Shown piece by piece: positions 1-42,861 of a stretch of 64,000 nt of DNA (positions within the stretch are counted from its first letter, which is position 1; each line of letters opens with the position of its first letter). Location: contig CAVNZM010000014.1 in assembly GCA_963693365.1 (NCBI GenBank), forward strand, positions 2,790,001 to 2,854,000. The letters are read 5' to 3'. Under the pieces are notes generated by a model. The model saw only the letters and a program-made list of their open reading frames with translations, had not been told where the DNA came from and did no database searches. The position numbers and the translations under genes were made by a program. Source of the stretch: Amoebidium appalachense (Eukaryota > Ichthyosporea).

Positions 1-20343
<20,343 letters not shown>

Positions 20344-20640
20344 CGTTAGCGTGGCTGTAATTCTCAACCTTAGATTTAAAATCATAACCTGCAAACCTGT
20401 CGGTTAGTTAGTGGTATACATATGCGACAACAACGTGCTTAGTTAAACCGATGAGCCACGCTTGTAGCCTACTAGTAGAATGGTGTCGAGTTCACATCTG
20501 ATTTCTTAGTGGCCCGATGTGCATTTCCCGTGTTTTTTCTGTTTTGGCTACTATCCACAGTGGTTGTGTTGTCTTTGGTAAAGGGACGAATGGGTTTATG
20601 TCTGACTGTCTGTCTGTCTGTGTGTGAGCGTGCGTGTGTG

Positions 20641-20671
<31 letters not shown>

Positions 20672-23040
20672 GGGGGGGGGGGGGGGGGGAGGGGGGGGGG
20701 GGTTCAATATGTTCACACCACTGATACGCTTGTAGGTGACATCGTACATTACATACTTAGAGAGACTTTTTTTGCCGTTTTATCAACGCCTGGCATATTA
20801 ATTTGATGATCACTATTCCATAGTGGTCGTGCTTGGGTGGGCACCAATATGTACTAAGAGATAATTGACTATCACACGGTTTCGTTGTACTGATTTACTT
20901 TGTTTGCCTGTTGCAACGGTGTCAGGCTCGTCATAGACTCTTGAACCTAATACCTTTGGACCCAAGTTCTCCTCGACGCCAGCATTTTAAAGTTTACCCT
21001 CGGGTAAGAGAGCTGGGCAAGTATATATGTAATCACGAGTTTGAAGTCTCTCTCTGTTCGCATGCTCACGCCCAGCGTACTGCACACATCATCATGATAT
21101 TGATGGGATCCCCCACCCGTGGACGCGCGCCTGCCAGCACCGCCAGCACAGGCTATAGCATGTACATGCATACGCATCATTTGTGGCCGTCGATGCTCCG
21201 AGGACAATGTCATATTGAAGAGACCCCGTCTATGTACGTCGAGTTCACTCTCTTTTATGCTCTTGTATGCTGCCCCCGGTGTACTAATAAAATTAATAGT
21301 ATTATCTATTTCAGTATGTAATACAACATACAGTGCATGTGCACGTACCCATACATATTAGTCGCATGCGCAATCATGTGCATGACATTCACCATGTGCA
21401 AGTTCGTACGACGAGTACCGACCGTGAGACAACCGCATGCATCACACATACTAGTACACATGTGATCGATATATAAATGAAAGTTAATAGCGGTTGTAAC
21501 AGACACCAACAAGCCTACACTTATTTGTCTGGTAATATAAGTTGAGTTATTGCACAGGACTTCGTAGACTTGTTATATGTTCAAGGGAGAACGAATATCA
21601 TTTACTGTAGCCCGGGAAAAATAATGATATCATCTCCTTTCATTGACAGGATTGGCCCGGTACGCACCACCTCTTAATGAGCTACACAGTGATTGGCTTT
21701 CCGTATGGCAGGATCTTTGTTTGAATTGGTTGGGGGGTGCCACCAGCATTCCAATTCAAGATGATGGCGTGATGTGTACTTGCTTCGAAGTTCGATTCTA
21801 CAACCCGTTTATAGACGTTTGCACGTAGCCTATTTGTTGACTAGTAGTTGAATCGCAAACAATTTTTCTTCTTCTTCTTTTGGCATGTGCATGTGCATCT
21901 GTATGAATCAGGCTGCCACAGCAAAGCATGCATATGGTTTGTTTACATACAAATGATTATAAAACTGTGTACACACTGTAAATACACGCGCTTATATGGG
22001 TGGCATTGGGTGCACTCCGCGGCCCTGTACATACGGCTTAGCCAGACGTATGATACTGCTAAACTGGATGACTTGAAGGTGGGTTTAGCAGTCGATCCAC
22101 CCATTGAACAATAATACAGTACTACACTCTCAGCATTTGGGGGGGCAATGAGCATGACGTACATATGTGCACGCATACAGCCTGCACATGACAACAATGC
22201 GCAGGGATATATATACCGTTACCCCTATACACGTTATACACGTGCACGCGCCCGCTACTACCGACCCGAACTGTGTGCGTGTGCCGGTTAGTCCGGGACT
22301 CCGACACTGCACGCATCATGTCTGGAATCCAGCCAGTAACACTTCTCGTTATTAGCATATCTTGACTGCATGCATACCCAGGCAGAAAGACTCACGGACG
22401 GAGAGGGAAGTGTCTTTTTAGGCCTCCTTTCTCAGTGATCTTTCGTCGATGATACGATAAAGAAGCTCCTTATCTTTATATTTATCATGTAGCGGGTGGA
22501 AACTTAGTCGACTCATTGGCGTTACCGTCACAAGGAAAACCTTGGCACCTGCACAATTCATGTTAATTGTTGGCTGCAAAACGACCGGTAAGAAAACAAT
22601 TTTTTTTGGTGGTTGGCATCGTTCAAATCCTTTAGTGTTGTTGCACTTCGAATTCAATACATGCATGTGTAGTGCTACACACGCACAAGAAAAAACACAT
22701 GTTTATGTGCCTCTAAACAGAAAAGGGTGGCAGGAGGGGAAGAGGGGGAAGGGTGGGGGAGGGGAGGGGGGGGGGAAGAGGGGGATGGGGGGGAGGGGGG
22801 GCATGCGCACCTGGTTCTGTAGGTCTTCTGTACAGTACGTGCAAGATCCTTTCATGGTTGAGATGACAAGTCATACAGGACAGCTAAAACTTTAAAACGA
22901 TGGTTCAAATTCTGGTGGGTCATTGACGTTAGTGCGTTAGTTACATCCACCTGAAAAACCCGCTTTTTCGATTGATAATTTTGGATTCAAATATGATGGT
23001 TAAGGTCATTTACTGTATATACCATACTCCATCAAGCTAC
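20344..23040. other. Intergenic DNA after the RasGAP gene
   Basis: The stretch starts as the 3' untranslated region of the RasGAP gene. An AATAAA lies at 21286-21291, roughly 940 bases past the stop, and could be its polyadenylation signal. One poly-T/poly-G tract sits at 20640-20702 and one G-rich tract at 22725-22800. Otherwise it is not simple-repeat DNA. A minus-strand ORF ending near 22421 (from a possible acceptor at 22574) reads PMSRLSFHPLHDKYKDKELL and resembles a terminal exon, but no partner exon was found. I see no supported gene. Confidence 0.5.
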
Positions 23041-23566
23041 ACACGCGTGCGAGCGTGCGGGCACACACACACACACACACAAGCACGCGCGCACGCGTGC
23101 ACACACACATACACGCCCGTGCGCGTGCGCACGTACACGGACACACACAAGCACACACGTGCACGAGCGCACTGCAGCACACACATATACACACACAGCA
23201 AACAACACTCAAAGTACACCTATTAGGACTGGTTTTATGCATGCACCACACTCGTTTACCGTGCATTCATACACATGGTTGCATCCAATTTGTGTATTGC
23301 GCATGTGCACTAGATCATTGAAGGGATCACAAACACATGCGTGGAGCCATGCACACAGTGGAAAAGACACGATACACCAGCACACACACAACACGTGCTA
23401 CATGATACACACCATGGGCAAGTGCTTAATGTGTTTATGTACATGGAATGGAGCACATTATTATTCCGCCTATGCTAATTTCCATCCTGATGTGTCCCGG
23501 ACGACCCCCCCCCCCCCACCCACCCACCCACCCCCCTCCCCCCGGCCACTTAAACCAACGTGTACA

Positions 23567-23621
<55 letters not shown>

Positions 23622-23966
23622 GCACACACGCACACGCACGCACACACACACACACACATTATGTGTATATTCGTGCTCATATTTGCAATTTGTCATCATT
23701 TGCATGTCATTTGCTCCACATTGTACGCCCTGTGTTCCATACTGGATGCCGCATACTTACCATCCCCCCCTCCCCCCCCCCTCCCCCCCCCCCCTCCCCC
23801 TCCTCCCCCCATCACCACGACCACTGCCATCTCCTCCCCCTTCTCCTCCCCTCCACCCACCCTTTTATCTCCAACTTTAGTTTCCAGAGTCATGGACAGA
23901 AGGAGGCAAATTGGGGTCCGCCTTTCCCAATCGGCCGACGAACGGGACCCGATTACGTGGAATTAG

Positions 23967-24496
23967 GTGCAAGGACCTGTGGTTGGTCAAAATTTTGCAA
24001 TCGGATCGCGATCTCCAACTCGCAGAGGTGCCGGATCGCCACAAAGATCGCACCAATCGCCGCAACTCAGGTCCAGTTCCGCCGTCGGCATGGCTGATTA
24101 CATGCAGATGGGTCTGGGGAGAATGGGCTTCTATGGAGCCGTCCCTCTCGAGAGTCTTCTATTGGCCACAGGGCCGAAACGCCTTCTGGTGGGTAGAACC
24201 CCGTCTCCAACCCTGTTTCTCTGTTTTTTTTTTTTTTTTTTTTTTTTTTTTTGTCTTTTTTTCGGTTTGTTTTGTTTCTTCCCGTTGCTATAGTCCGTCT
24301 TGGCCGGAGATTGCACAAGTGTTTGCTTTGTGTATTATTTTTCCCATTTGCCACTTGTTTTGGCTATAATCCCCATCATTCCCCCCTCCCCCCACCCCCC
24401 TCCCCCGGTTCAACCCCCCCCCCCCCCACACACACACACACACACACGCACACATCCCACACCCTCTCCGATCCCACAACAAAAGCCCCCCCCCCC

Positions 24497-24527
<31 letters not shown>

Positions 24528-25451
24528 ACCTCCCAACATCACTTACCCAAACACAAAAGGACAGAAGAGGAAAAGGCACGTGCGCACACAGTCGCACACA
24601 TACACGCAGGGACCAACAAAACAAAACACGTACTGTAATAAGATGTACTGACTTGCGCTCACCGGACCAAAAACATATCTGGTGCATGGTGATTTTATAA
24701 CCAACCCCTCCCCCCTCCCCCCCTCCCCCCCCCCCCCCCCTCCCCCCGCCCCCCCCCTAACATCCTCCCTCCCGCTCCCAGCTCGATCCTACACTATTCA
24801 CATTATTCTCCTTTATTCCCCCTATGGGAGTGAATCTGCTCCACAAAAAAGACTGTTATACATACTGCCATTAGCCCATTGCTCTCTTGTTTGCATATCT
24901 TGTTTTGGTACGTGTATATGATCTCCCCTCCCCCCATCCCTAACTCACCCCCCCTCCTACCCGATGCCCCCCCCCCCCCCCCCCCCCCCCCCGGCCCCCG
25001 TTTTTTTCAAGTTTTTCTTCGCCGCTGTCTCTAGGAACCGGATGTGAACATGTTTCTACACACTTGTTCTCTGTAGATACCATCTGTCACAAGACAAACA
25101 GCATAAACCCCCACAAGTAGAGATGCGGAGGCACAAATGATCTCACGAACCCCCCCGGCCTTCCCATCAAATTTCAGGCCCATGGAGACCCCACAGCCCG
25201 CATGACCCTTCTCTCCGAACTTCAAAATGAGATGGAACAAACCCCGGCCAATAGTCTTGCAGATACATGTGGGGGACCAATCAGGTGGTGTTCTTCTGCA
25301 GCCAGCCAGATTCGGGTCGGGTCCGGTATTGGACTCGGTTCCAGGTCGCCCACTCCGGGGCTTATGGCTCATTCTTCATCTCCTGTCACGATGGCTACTA
25401 CAACCAAAGGGTATTTTACATACTCTCCGCCCTCTTCCCCTCCCCCTCCCC

Positions 25452-25508
<57 letters not shown>

Positions 25509-25769
25509 GGCGAATTCTGATTTTGCATTGTCCGTTGTGGTGTACTTCAAACTTAATGACACATTTCCTTTCCCTCCTCCCCCCCCCCCCCCCCCTCCAC
25601 ACCTCCTCTTCCACCGGCCTCCCCCCCCACCTCCTTTCCTTCCGCATGCTCCTTTCCTCTGCCAAAATCTACCCAAACACACACTCAAATGCACACACCA
25701 ACACACACCCTTGCACACATGCACACACACATGTGTGCACACACAGAAGCACACACGCGCGCGCGCGTG

Positions 25770-25848
<79 letters not shown>

Positions 25849-27289
25849 ACTGGGCAGACACCTACACCCACTGCATACACCACCTCCCACCACACAACCA
25901 ACCCCAATTCCACCACACACAGACATGGGCACACACAAGCACACTCAACACACAAAAACACCCACACGGGAGATTCGTACACGCACAATTGCACACACAC
26001 ATTCATATACCCATCCACCCTCCCCATCTCCCGCCCGCTACCATAAAAAGAGCCTGCCCCCTCCCCCCCCCCCCCCTCCCCCCTCCCTCCCTTACCCTTC
26101 GCCCTTCCCCCCTCCCCCCCTCCCCCTCTCCCCCCCCCCCCCAACAACACCCCCCACCCCCTCCCTTCCCCTTCCCCACAAATCTTAACAAATACACATA
26201 CACACACACAGACAAACACACACACACAAGCACACACTAACATCCCCCTCTCCTTCAGAGTGCCCCAACGGAGCAGATCACTCTCCACCCCGCCCCTTCT
26301 TCTCCCTAGACCCGACAATATGTCCCCCAGCACCCCAATTGAAAAGCAGGGTCTAAGCGGACAGAAGAAAAACACACTTCTTAACGAGTTGCAAATGCTG
26401 GAGGAATAAGCAACCAAAACCCAATCAAAAAGCGTAAATTTGGTTCCTATTGCACCCCGCCCAATTTCCATGCCACCCCAACCGACACAAAAGATCGACG
26501 TGTTCCCCAAACCCCAGAGGGGGGTCACAAGCAAGTTTCGCGGAAAGATTTAAGCAACAGCATCGGGGTTTCTCGTGGTTCCCCGGCAAAAAACGAAAAT
26601 TGTAAATCAAACCCCCCCTTGGGCGTAAATTCGGTTGCCAGGAGCAGGAGCCCAAAATACCGCGACAACATGACCGCTGACCAATCGCCACAGCTGATTC
26701 CTTCCAGTCAGAATTTCATGTCCGCCAATACCGTGAGACGGCACACGGAATCGCAGCTAATCGGAAATCTGGATATAAAAATGTTGGAAATTGAGCCGGA
26801 CGGGTCCGATGGCGCTTCGTACAGCAGCTCAGTTCCAATACCGCAGCCCACATACGGGAAAACAAACCGGAAACCGAGGAACTTTACGGGGGTTTTGATG
26901 CAAATATGGAAATTTTCGACGATTTTCTGCCCCCTGGTGTGTTGGATGGAGACCCATATATGGAAGCGGGCAACTCGGATCTGGGTGTTTTTCTGCAGGT
27001 TATGAACGATCTTCGATCAGGGACCAGATCAGCGGGAGATAGTCGAAAATACACCCAAATTTCAACTTCCGGGGATACAGATATGGTGCCTATCCCGCCC
27101 ACATCGCGGGGGGGAGATATATCCATGGTAGATAATGATGAAATTTGGATCGACATACTCGGTAAACACACCATGCCGATGGAGATGAGGGGACTCGGAG
27201 CCAATCAGGAGGAGAAGACGACGGATGGCTTGCTTTTTGAATTTCTGTCCAAGCAGGCGCTACTGGCAAAGCCAGGAAACATTGCCTAA
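23967..27289 (+). CDS. Unrecognised Ser/Pro-rich, probably nuclear protein with broken frame
   Basis: Proposed exons: about 23967-24188 (5' limit uncertain), 25178-25410 and 26259-27289. The junctions are GT-AG and phases agree (0, then 2+1). Exon 1 encodes AIGSRSPTRRGAGSPQRS and GRMGFYGAVPLES. Exon 2 encodes AHGDPTARMTLLSELQNEME and a further SRSPTPG block. Exon 3 starts with VPQRSRSLSTPP and reaches NTLLNELQMLEE before a TAA at 26407. Coding character continues beyond it. One added A near 26405 would carry the frame through a basic motif (PIKKRK, a possible nuclear signal) to 26888. One added G in the five-G run at 26888-26892 would carry it on through an acidic end (ANMEIFDDFLPPGVLDGD) to the TAA at 27287. 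Either the protein stops at 26409, the sequence has two undercalled bases, or this is a decaying gene. No family recognised; a transcription cofactor role is only a guess from composition. Confidence 0.48.
25520..25600 (+). repeat. C-tailed interspersed repeat, 3' fragment
   Basis: TTGCATTGTCCGTTGTGGTG, TGTACTTCAAACTTAATGAC, ACATTTCC then a C-rich run. A diverged 3' half only, between exons of the Ser/Pro-rich gene. Confidence 0.5.
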
Positions 27290-29050
27290 TATAGAGGAAA
27301 TGAGGGGTCTGGTTTCGGTTTTAACACAGCCGTGTATAGCAAATGATTTGTTTTTAAAGCTTTTCCGGATGAAAAACGGCCTTTGGACACAGACTTCTGA
27401 CTGGAGCGTATTCAATGTGGTTGTTAGAAACTCTTATTCATTGGTCGGCAGCAGACCACGTACACATGGGAACACAATCTGTGAAAGGATAGTTCGAGAT
27501 GTCTTAAGCATCCATAGGTAGAACAAAATAGGTTTGAACACTCGTGCGGAGTGAGAATATTGCATTTACAATAAGAATTGTTGTTGTGTCATATGCATTC
27601 GGCCCGGGGGGACTGGCTGTTTATTTGATATCGACATATCATGTGATCTATTCCATTATCAATAAGTTATGTTATGATTGGGAGTTTTAATTGTCAGTTA
27701 TCCCAAAACAATTCAAATTGATAGATGTGTTCGCTAATACAAAACAAGGCTCATTGTGATTACTCGAGATATACAGTACCACCACAGTGTATTGCCTTTA
27801 GGTCTATATGTGTAGCTTTGAAAAAGCAAAACACTGATCATGCGTAGGAACTAGGACTTTTGCGGCCTGTGAGTAACAATTCAGTTCGAGTCAGTGAACG
27901 GTACAAGTGTAGGAATTAACGGTTTCGTTCATATACGCGGCTCCCCATGCCTTCACCTATACTCCTGCATAACACGAGAGAAACAACCTTTGTACGAGAG
28001 AAACAACCAAACTACGTAATGCAGTAAAGTTATCAAAAACAAATATGGATACGTCAACAGGCATGCATGATTTTCTGGACCAATATGGAGACGCAACGAA
28101 ATAAATTCGAATCCAATTTGTATCGAACATGAAATGTCTTATTCCAGCGCGGTCCCAAACGACCAAACAAAACCCAAAATTGTACAGTACATGCGTACCT
28201 GCCAGTGACCTTGGTTTGTTAGACCAGGGCCCAACTTGACAAGACTTGGGTATGGGTGGCTAGGTGGGTGGGTGCAAAGGTTGGGGGAAGATATAGAAGG
28301 AGGGATTCGGAGGAGGCCTGGGGAGGGAGGAGGGGGGAGGGGAGGGGGGAGGTTGAATGTGCTATTGAGCATACATGTACGCACGAATAGTAGGTACAGA
28401 TCACACGACGGACAACTCACAGTGCCGAGCACAAAGCACACACGAAGACTTGTCAGAGTGTTTCATTATACACGCATCTAGAGCCCATCCTCCTTCCTTT
28501 GGGGGGGGGAGGAGGAGGAGGAGGAGGGGGAGGGGGAGGGGGGGGAGGGGGGGAGGGGGGATACGTGTTTTTCAATTCCGTGTTATTGTACACGTGAAAG
28601 TGAACGTGATGGTCAATTAGCCGGCAAGAGTTTTACAATTACTGCAGATGGTTTCTTTAATACGGCTTGAAGCTGCAGCATAAACACCGTAGGGTTAACC
28701 CCACAGAAAGTTTGAACAAAGTTTTTACTTTTTTTCTGTCGATATGTCATGTTTTATTGGGTTTTCCTACTATTTATAACTGGACGATATCAGTAGCATA
28801 ACTTGATATGGTCAATAAAAGGGATCGCATCGAGTATTCTTTGTCACTCGTGCGCACGGGTTAATCTTACAGCTGGGTATTGGATACATATGCACACAAA
28901 TAAAGAGATAAAAGTCTGAAAAACTTGGTTTGGAGCAAGCCCGACCATAACCCCGTTTTTACGGTAAAAAATACCCAGAAACATTTGAAAATACCAACAA
29001 AATTTCGGTTCATGGTAAGCCTCCCGAGGTTTCATGGTAAGACATGGTAA
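27290..29050. other. AT-richer non-coding stretch
   Basis: Probably the 3' flank of the preceding gene. It has few simple repeats except a GA/G-rich tract at 28300-28560 and a 50-base C run at its end (about 29050-29100). ORFs at 27225-27521 and 27957-28166 are short and show no family motif. An AATAAA occurs at about 28815 in a local AT-rich stretch. Nothing else recognisable. Confidence 0.45.
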
Positions 29051-29051
29051 G

Positions 29052-29102
<51 letters not shown>

Positions 29103-29217
29103 CCCGCCCGGCCCCCATGCATATGGCTGCGTATTATAACACAACACATGTGGTAAACCATGATATCATACGTATATAGGCATCAAATGACACGGATATT
29201 CCAAAGTAGTGGCGCCA

Positions 29218-30678
<1,461 letters not shown>

Positions 30679-30819
30679 GGTCGGTGGTTGGGCTGTGGGT
30701 ACCGGTGTGGATTTGCGTGGTGGGGTCGAAGTTTGGGCTGCGGGTGTGGATTTGCGTTGGGGGGTTGGTGGTTTGGCTGATGGCGGGGTGATTGCGGGGG
30801 ATGGTGATTTGGCTGTGGG

Positions 30820-31427
30820 CTAGGTCGTGTGTGGGTCTCTTTTAGGGGTGTGAATCTCGGAGGGTGATTTGCTTGCACTGTGTGTGCGTGCAGGGGAAAA
30901 AGGCCCTTCTAGATCTGCTAAGGGGCTGGATTCGTTTCCGTCATTTGAACTAATGGTGTTTATGGATGACCTAATTCGTGATGGTGAGCAATATGATCCC
31001 TTGTCCTGGTCGGATACCTGACGTGAGGGGCGTGGGTGTGTTGTCATGCCCGTTTTCTCGGGTTTATTAACTTTCCCTCCGAGAAAAACGGGCAAGAAAT
31101 CCCCTATAGTGCGTTGTGAAGGTTGCAGCTGCCTGTATCTACGGTCTGCTTGACCAGTTGAACTTGCAACAGGAGGAGGCCGGGAGGGGCCCGCAGGTAT
31201 TTTGGGCCCCATTTCACGACTGCAACAAGCCCTACTGTGTTTCTGCTCCTAACGTCAGCAGTACAATGCACAACTACATGGCAACTGTAACACAAACTGC
31301 ATGCATCTGCAGGCAGCCTGATGTCGAGATAATTCCTGATACATTCAGGGGGCCAACCGGAAGCCAGAAGCAGCAAATGTTAAATCCAATCATTACGATG
31401 CTTAATAACCATATATGGCTATCGTAG
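30820..31427. other. Coding-like segment, strand unresolved
   Basis: Two readings compete. On the minus strand an ORF from 31212 to 30820 encodes a Pro/Ser/Lys-rich chain (NKPEKTGMTTHPRPSRQ, SASKSPSEIHTPKRDPHTT). After one TAG it continues in frame as repeats of the type PPTPQRKSTP down to 30680. On the plus strand, after an acceptor-like CAG at 30891, the frame reads FELMVFMDDLIRDGEQYDPL to a TGA at 31019. A second plus frame (31116-31427) reads CNKPYCVSAPNVSSTMHNYM and ends IITMLNNHIWLS. Each looks more like protein than random sequence, and they overlap. No family is recognised. It may be a gene relic. Confidence 0.3.
31048..31093. other. Near-perfect hairpin, 14-15-bp stem
   Basis: GCCCGTTTTCTCGG at 31048-31061 faces CCGAGAAAAACGGGC at 31079-31093 with a 17-base loop. 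The only mismatch is one extra A/T in the right arm. It sits between the two plus-strand coding-like frames, just after the TGA at 31021. Confidence 0.7.
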
Positions 31428-31734
31428 GCCACCACCATGGAATCGGCCAGGGCCCGAGTCCGACAAACAGAAATTTCAATCGGTACACACTATTACTAAA
31501 TTTATTGGTAGTGCACCTTTTTATTTATAAATATGGGAGGGGTGTACGCCCCATTATTTATTTCTTTCTGCCATAGTATTGCTGGAGAATGCTGATGCTA
31601 TTTATCAACGTTGTTGAGTCCCACTTTGCGTGCGTCACCATCTATTCAAGTTAGATTGACCTGTGCTGGGGCCCGGGAGCTCCAGAGAGCTAAAGGGAGG
31701 GAGAGAGCCGAGAGAAAGAGAGAGTCGAGAGACA

Positions 31735-31751
31735 GACAAAGAGAGAGAGAA

Positions 31752-31828
<77 letters not shown>

Positions 31829-31859
31829 AGCGAGAGAGAGAGCCTCGGAGAGAGAGCCT

Positions 31860-31940
<81 letters not shown>

Positions 31941-31990
31941 CGAGAGAGCGAGAGAGAGAAGATATATGGAGAGAAGGAGAGAGAGAGAGA
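31735..31990. repeat. (GA)n, about 255 bases
   Basis: Long polypurine array with AGCCTCGG interruptions, between the coding-like segment at 31 kb and the RETSAT 3' end. Confidence 0.97.
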
Positions 31991-32358
31991 GACAACCCAC
32001 ACAAACACATATGCACATATAAATTATAAAACACGACGCATCACATACACACATCTGCGCGTACGCGCACGCCCCTCACAAGACATGCCCGCAAGATATG
32101 GAGCCAACTCCCGAGGTTAGATTGCGCAAACAGTGCCCCGCCAAATGACATGGTACGAAAAATACCATAACCCGAAACCCAAAATACATCGGGGCTTGAA
32201 AAATACCATCAAAATTTTCTGAATTTTCGGGCTTGGTTTGGAGAGATACCCTGCTAATATAATCAACTCAATGGGAGATTCCAAAAATCAGATCGGTTGC
32301 CATCTCCCCCCCCCCCCTCCCCCCCCTTTCTTCCCGCCTTTTGTTTAGATCAGTTGTC

Positions 32359-32395
<37 letters not shown>

Positions 32396-32515
32396 TTTTC
32401 TTCCAGCCTTTTGCTCGCGAAAAAAAAAGCGAAGGAGAAAAAAAAAAAAAAAAAAAAAAAAAGGGAACGAGACGTTAGTGAAAGGAAAATTGAATCATAA
32501 TGTTGAATAACACCA

Positions 32516-32519
32516 TATA

Positions 32520-32584
<65 letters not shown>
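32516..32584. repeat. (TA)n just past the RETSAT stop codon
   Basis: Lies within 140 bases downstream of the RETSAT stop, hence probably in its 3' untranslated region or flank. Confidence 0.95.
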
Positions 32585-32585
<1 letters not shown>

Positions 32586-32652
32586 ATAAGCGGGCATAGA
32601 ATTTATCTAAACACAATCATAGGTTGAACAATCGGGGTGACTTGATTGGCTG

Positions 32653-41697
<9,045 letters not shown>

Positions 41698-41703
41698 AGT
41701 GAA

Positions 41704-41734
<31 letters not shown>

Positions 41735-42286
41735 AGGGGCCAGGGAAGAAAGAGAAATGGGGGAGGGTGGGTTCAGTCGGAGGAGAAAGACTAAGGATGC
41801 GGCGACGGATGCGCCGTGGTGAAAAGAACCGAGCGAAAGTGCTTCGATTCGGAACCGTTTGAAGGGCCGCCGCCCGTCGCAGCCGGTGTCGTTAAGGTAC
41901 GGTGAAACAGAGGAAAACTGAAAGAAGCAAATAAAAACAGACTTGAAAAAAAGTGTCTGAGCAGTGAGCAGTCTCTTGACTAACTTTCCCAGAGATAGAT
42001 GCCATGTTCCCCTTAGATGTGTGAGTCGGGCGAAATTATACTTTTTTCCCCCCTATATTTCAAAAATTCGAAATTGGAAATATGGGATCATGAGTTGCAT
42101 CAACATGCATGGACACTCTGTAGATGCAGAGTAACACCAATGTTATTCCAAATGTTTATTGGAAGATACTACGGGATATACAATATAGATTTTAAGTAAA
42201 CTAACCCTTAATAGAAATGTACATGCTAGGAAGTTCCGGAGGCGGAATGATAATCCGAACAATCTAGAAGTAAATCCAAATATAAT
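41698..42286. promoter_or_regulatory. Probable RETSAT upstream region
   Basis: The RETSAT start codon is at 41697. Upstream lies a G run (41707-41735), then a CpG-rich, non-repetitive stretch (about 41790-41900), which is the most promoter-like sequence here. No clear TATA box was seen. An ORF on the other strand starts at 42287, so the region may be shared by divergent transcripts. Confidence 0.35.
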
Positions 42287-42850
42287 ATGCCTACCCTCTT
42301 TCAACCTGATTCCTCCTCTCGCTATCTCACTCCCTCTTTCTTTTCTCTTCCTGTTTTTTCTGCCTTTTCGCGTTATTACCATACGCAGTATCAGTTTCTT
42401 TCTCGTTCTGATAGAGAAATCATAGGTAAAACTCAGTCGGCATGTGTTATGTTCCTTAGGCAACACCGTACTGATCATTATCGCTTTTTGGGAGCTTTGG
42501 CAGGATACATTTCTCCTGCTGTACGTATGGATACCACCCTAGTAGATAAGTCTGTATGGTGCTCTGATGTTGATATTGCCTGGGAAGTTGTGCAGTGGCG
42601 TTGTAATTTTTGTTTCCATCGCCGCTGGTGCCACTTTTGTGCTGAACTTTTTAATCGCAAGCATGTTGATAGGTGTGAGCTTTTATGCCGCGTTTTACCT
42701 CTTTCCCTACGGGTGTCTGCTACACTGGCTGGCAATGTGACCACTTTAGACTTTTTGTTGAATTCTGTTGGTCGTCACATTGAGTATTTATATGGTTTTC
42801 ACACAGTGTTCAGGTATCTCAGTATGCACTTGTTACTGGGTAGCTCGTGA
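42287..42850 (+). CDS. Orphan ORF, 187 residues, Cys/His-rich centre
   Basis: An ATG-started frame with balanced composition and no simple repeats, an exception in this window. The centre is rich in Cys, His and Trp (EVVQWRCNFCFHRRWCHF, then AELFNRKHVDRCELLC), which might bind metal but matches no motif I know. The frame stops 11 bases before the retroposon insertion at 42862, so its end may have been altered by that insertion. It lies divergent to RETSAT with about 590 bases between. It could be a gene or a remnant of a mobile element. Confidence 0.33.
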   Translation: MPTLFQPDSSSRYLTPSFFSLPVFSAFSRYYHTQYQFLSRSDREIIGKTQSACVMFLRQHRTDHYRFLGALAGYISPAVRMDTTLVDKSVWCSDVDIAWEVVQWRCNFCFHRRWCHFCAELFNRKHVDRCELLCRVLPLSLRVSATLAGNVTTLDFLLNSVGRHIEYLYGFHTVFRYLSMHLLLGSS

Positions 42851-42861
42851 AGTTTTTATTG

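Noticed and set aside
25031-25372. 113-residue minus-strand frame with smooth composition
   Set aside because: It overlaps plus-strand exon 25178-25410, which joins neighbours in phase and shares blocks with downstream coding; the minus frame has no partner exons.
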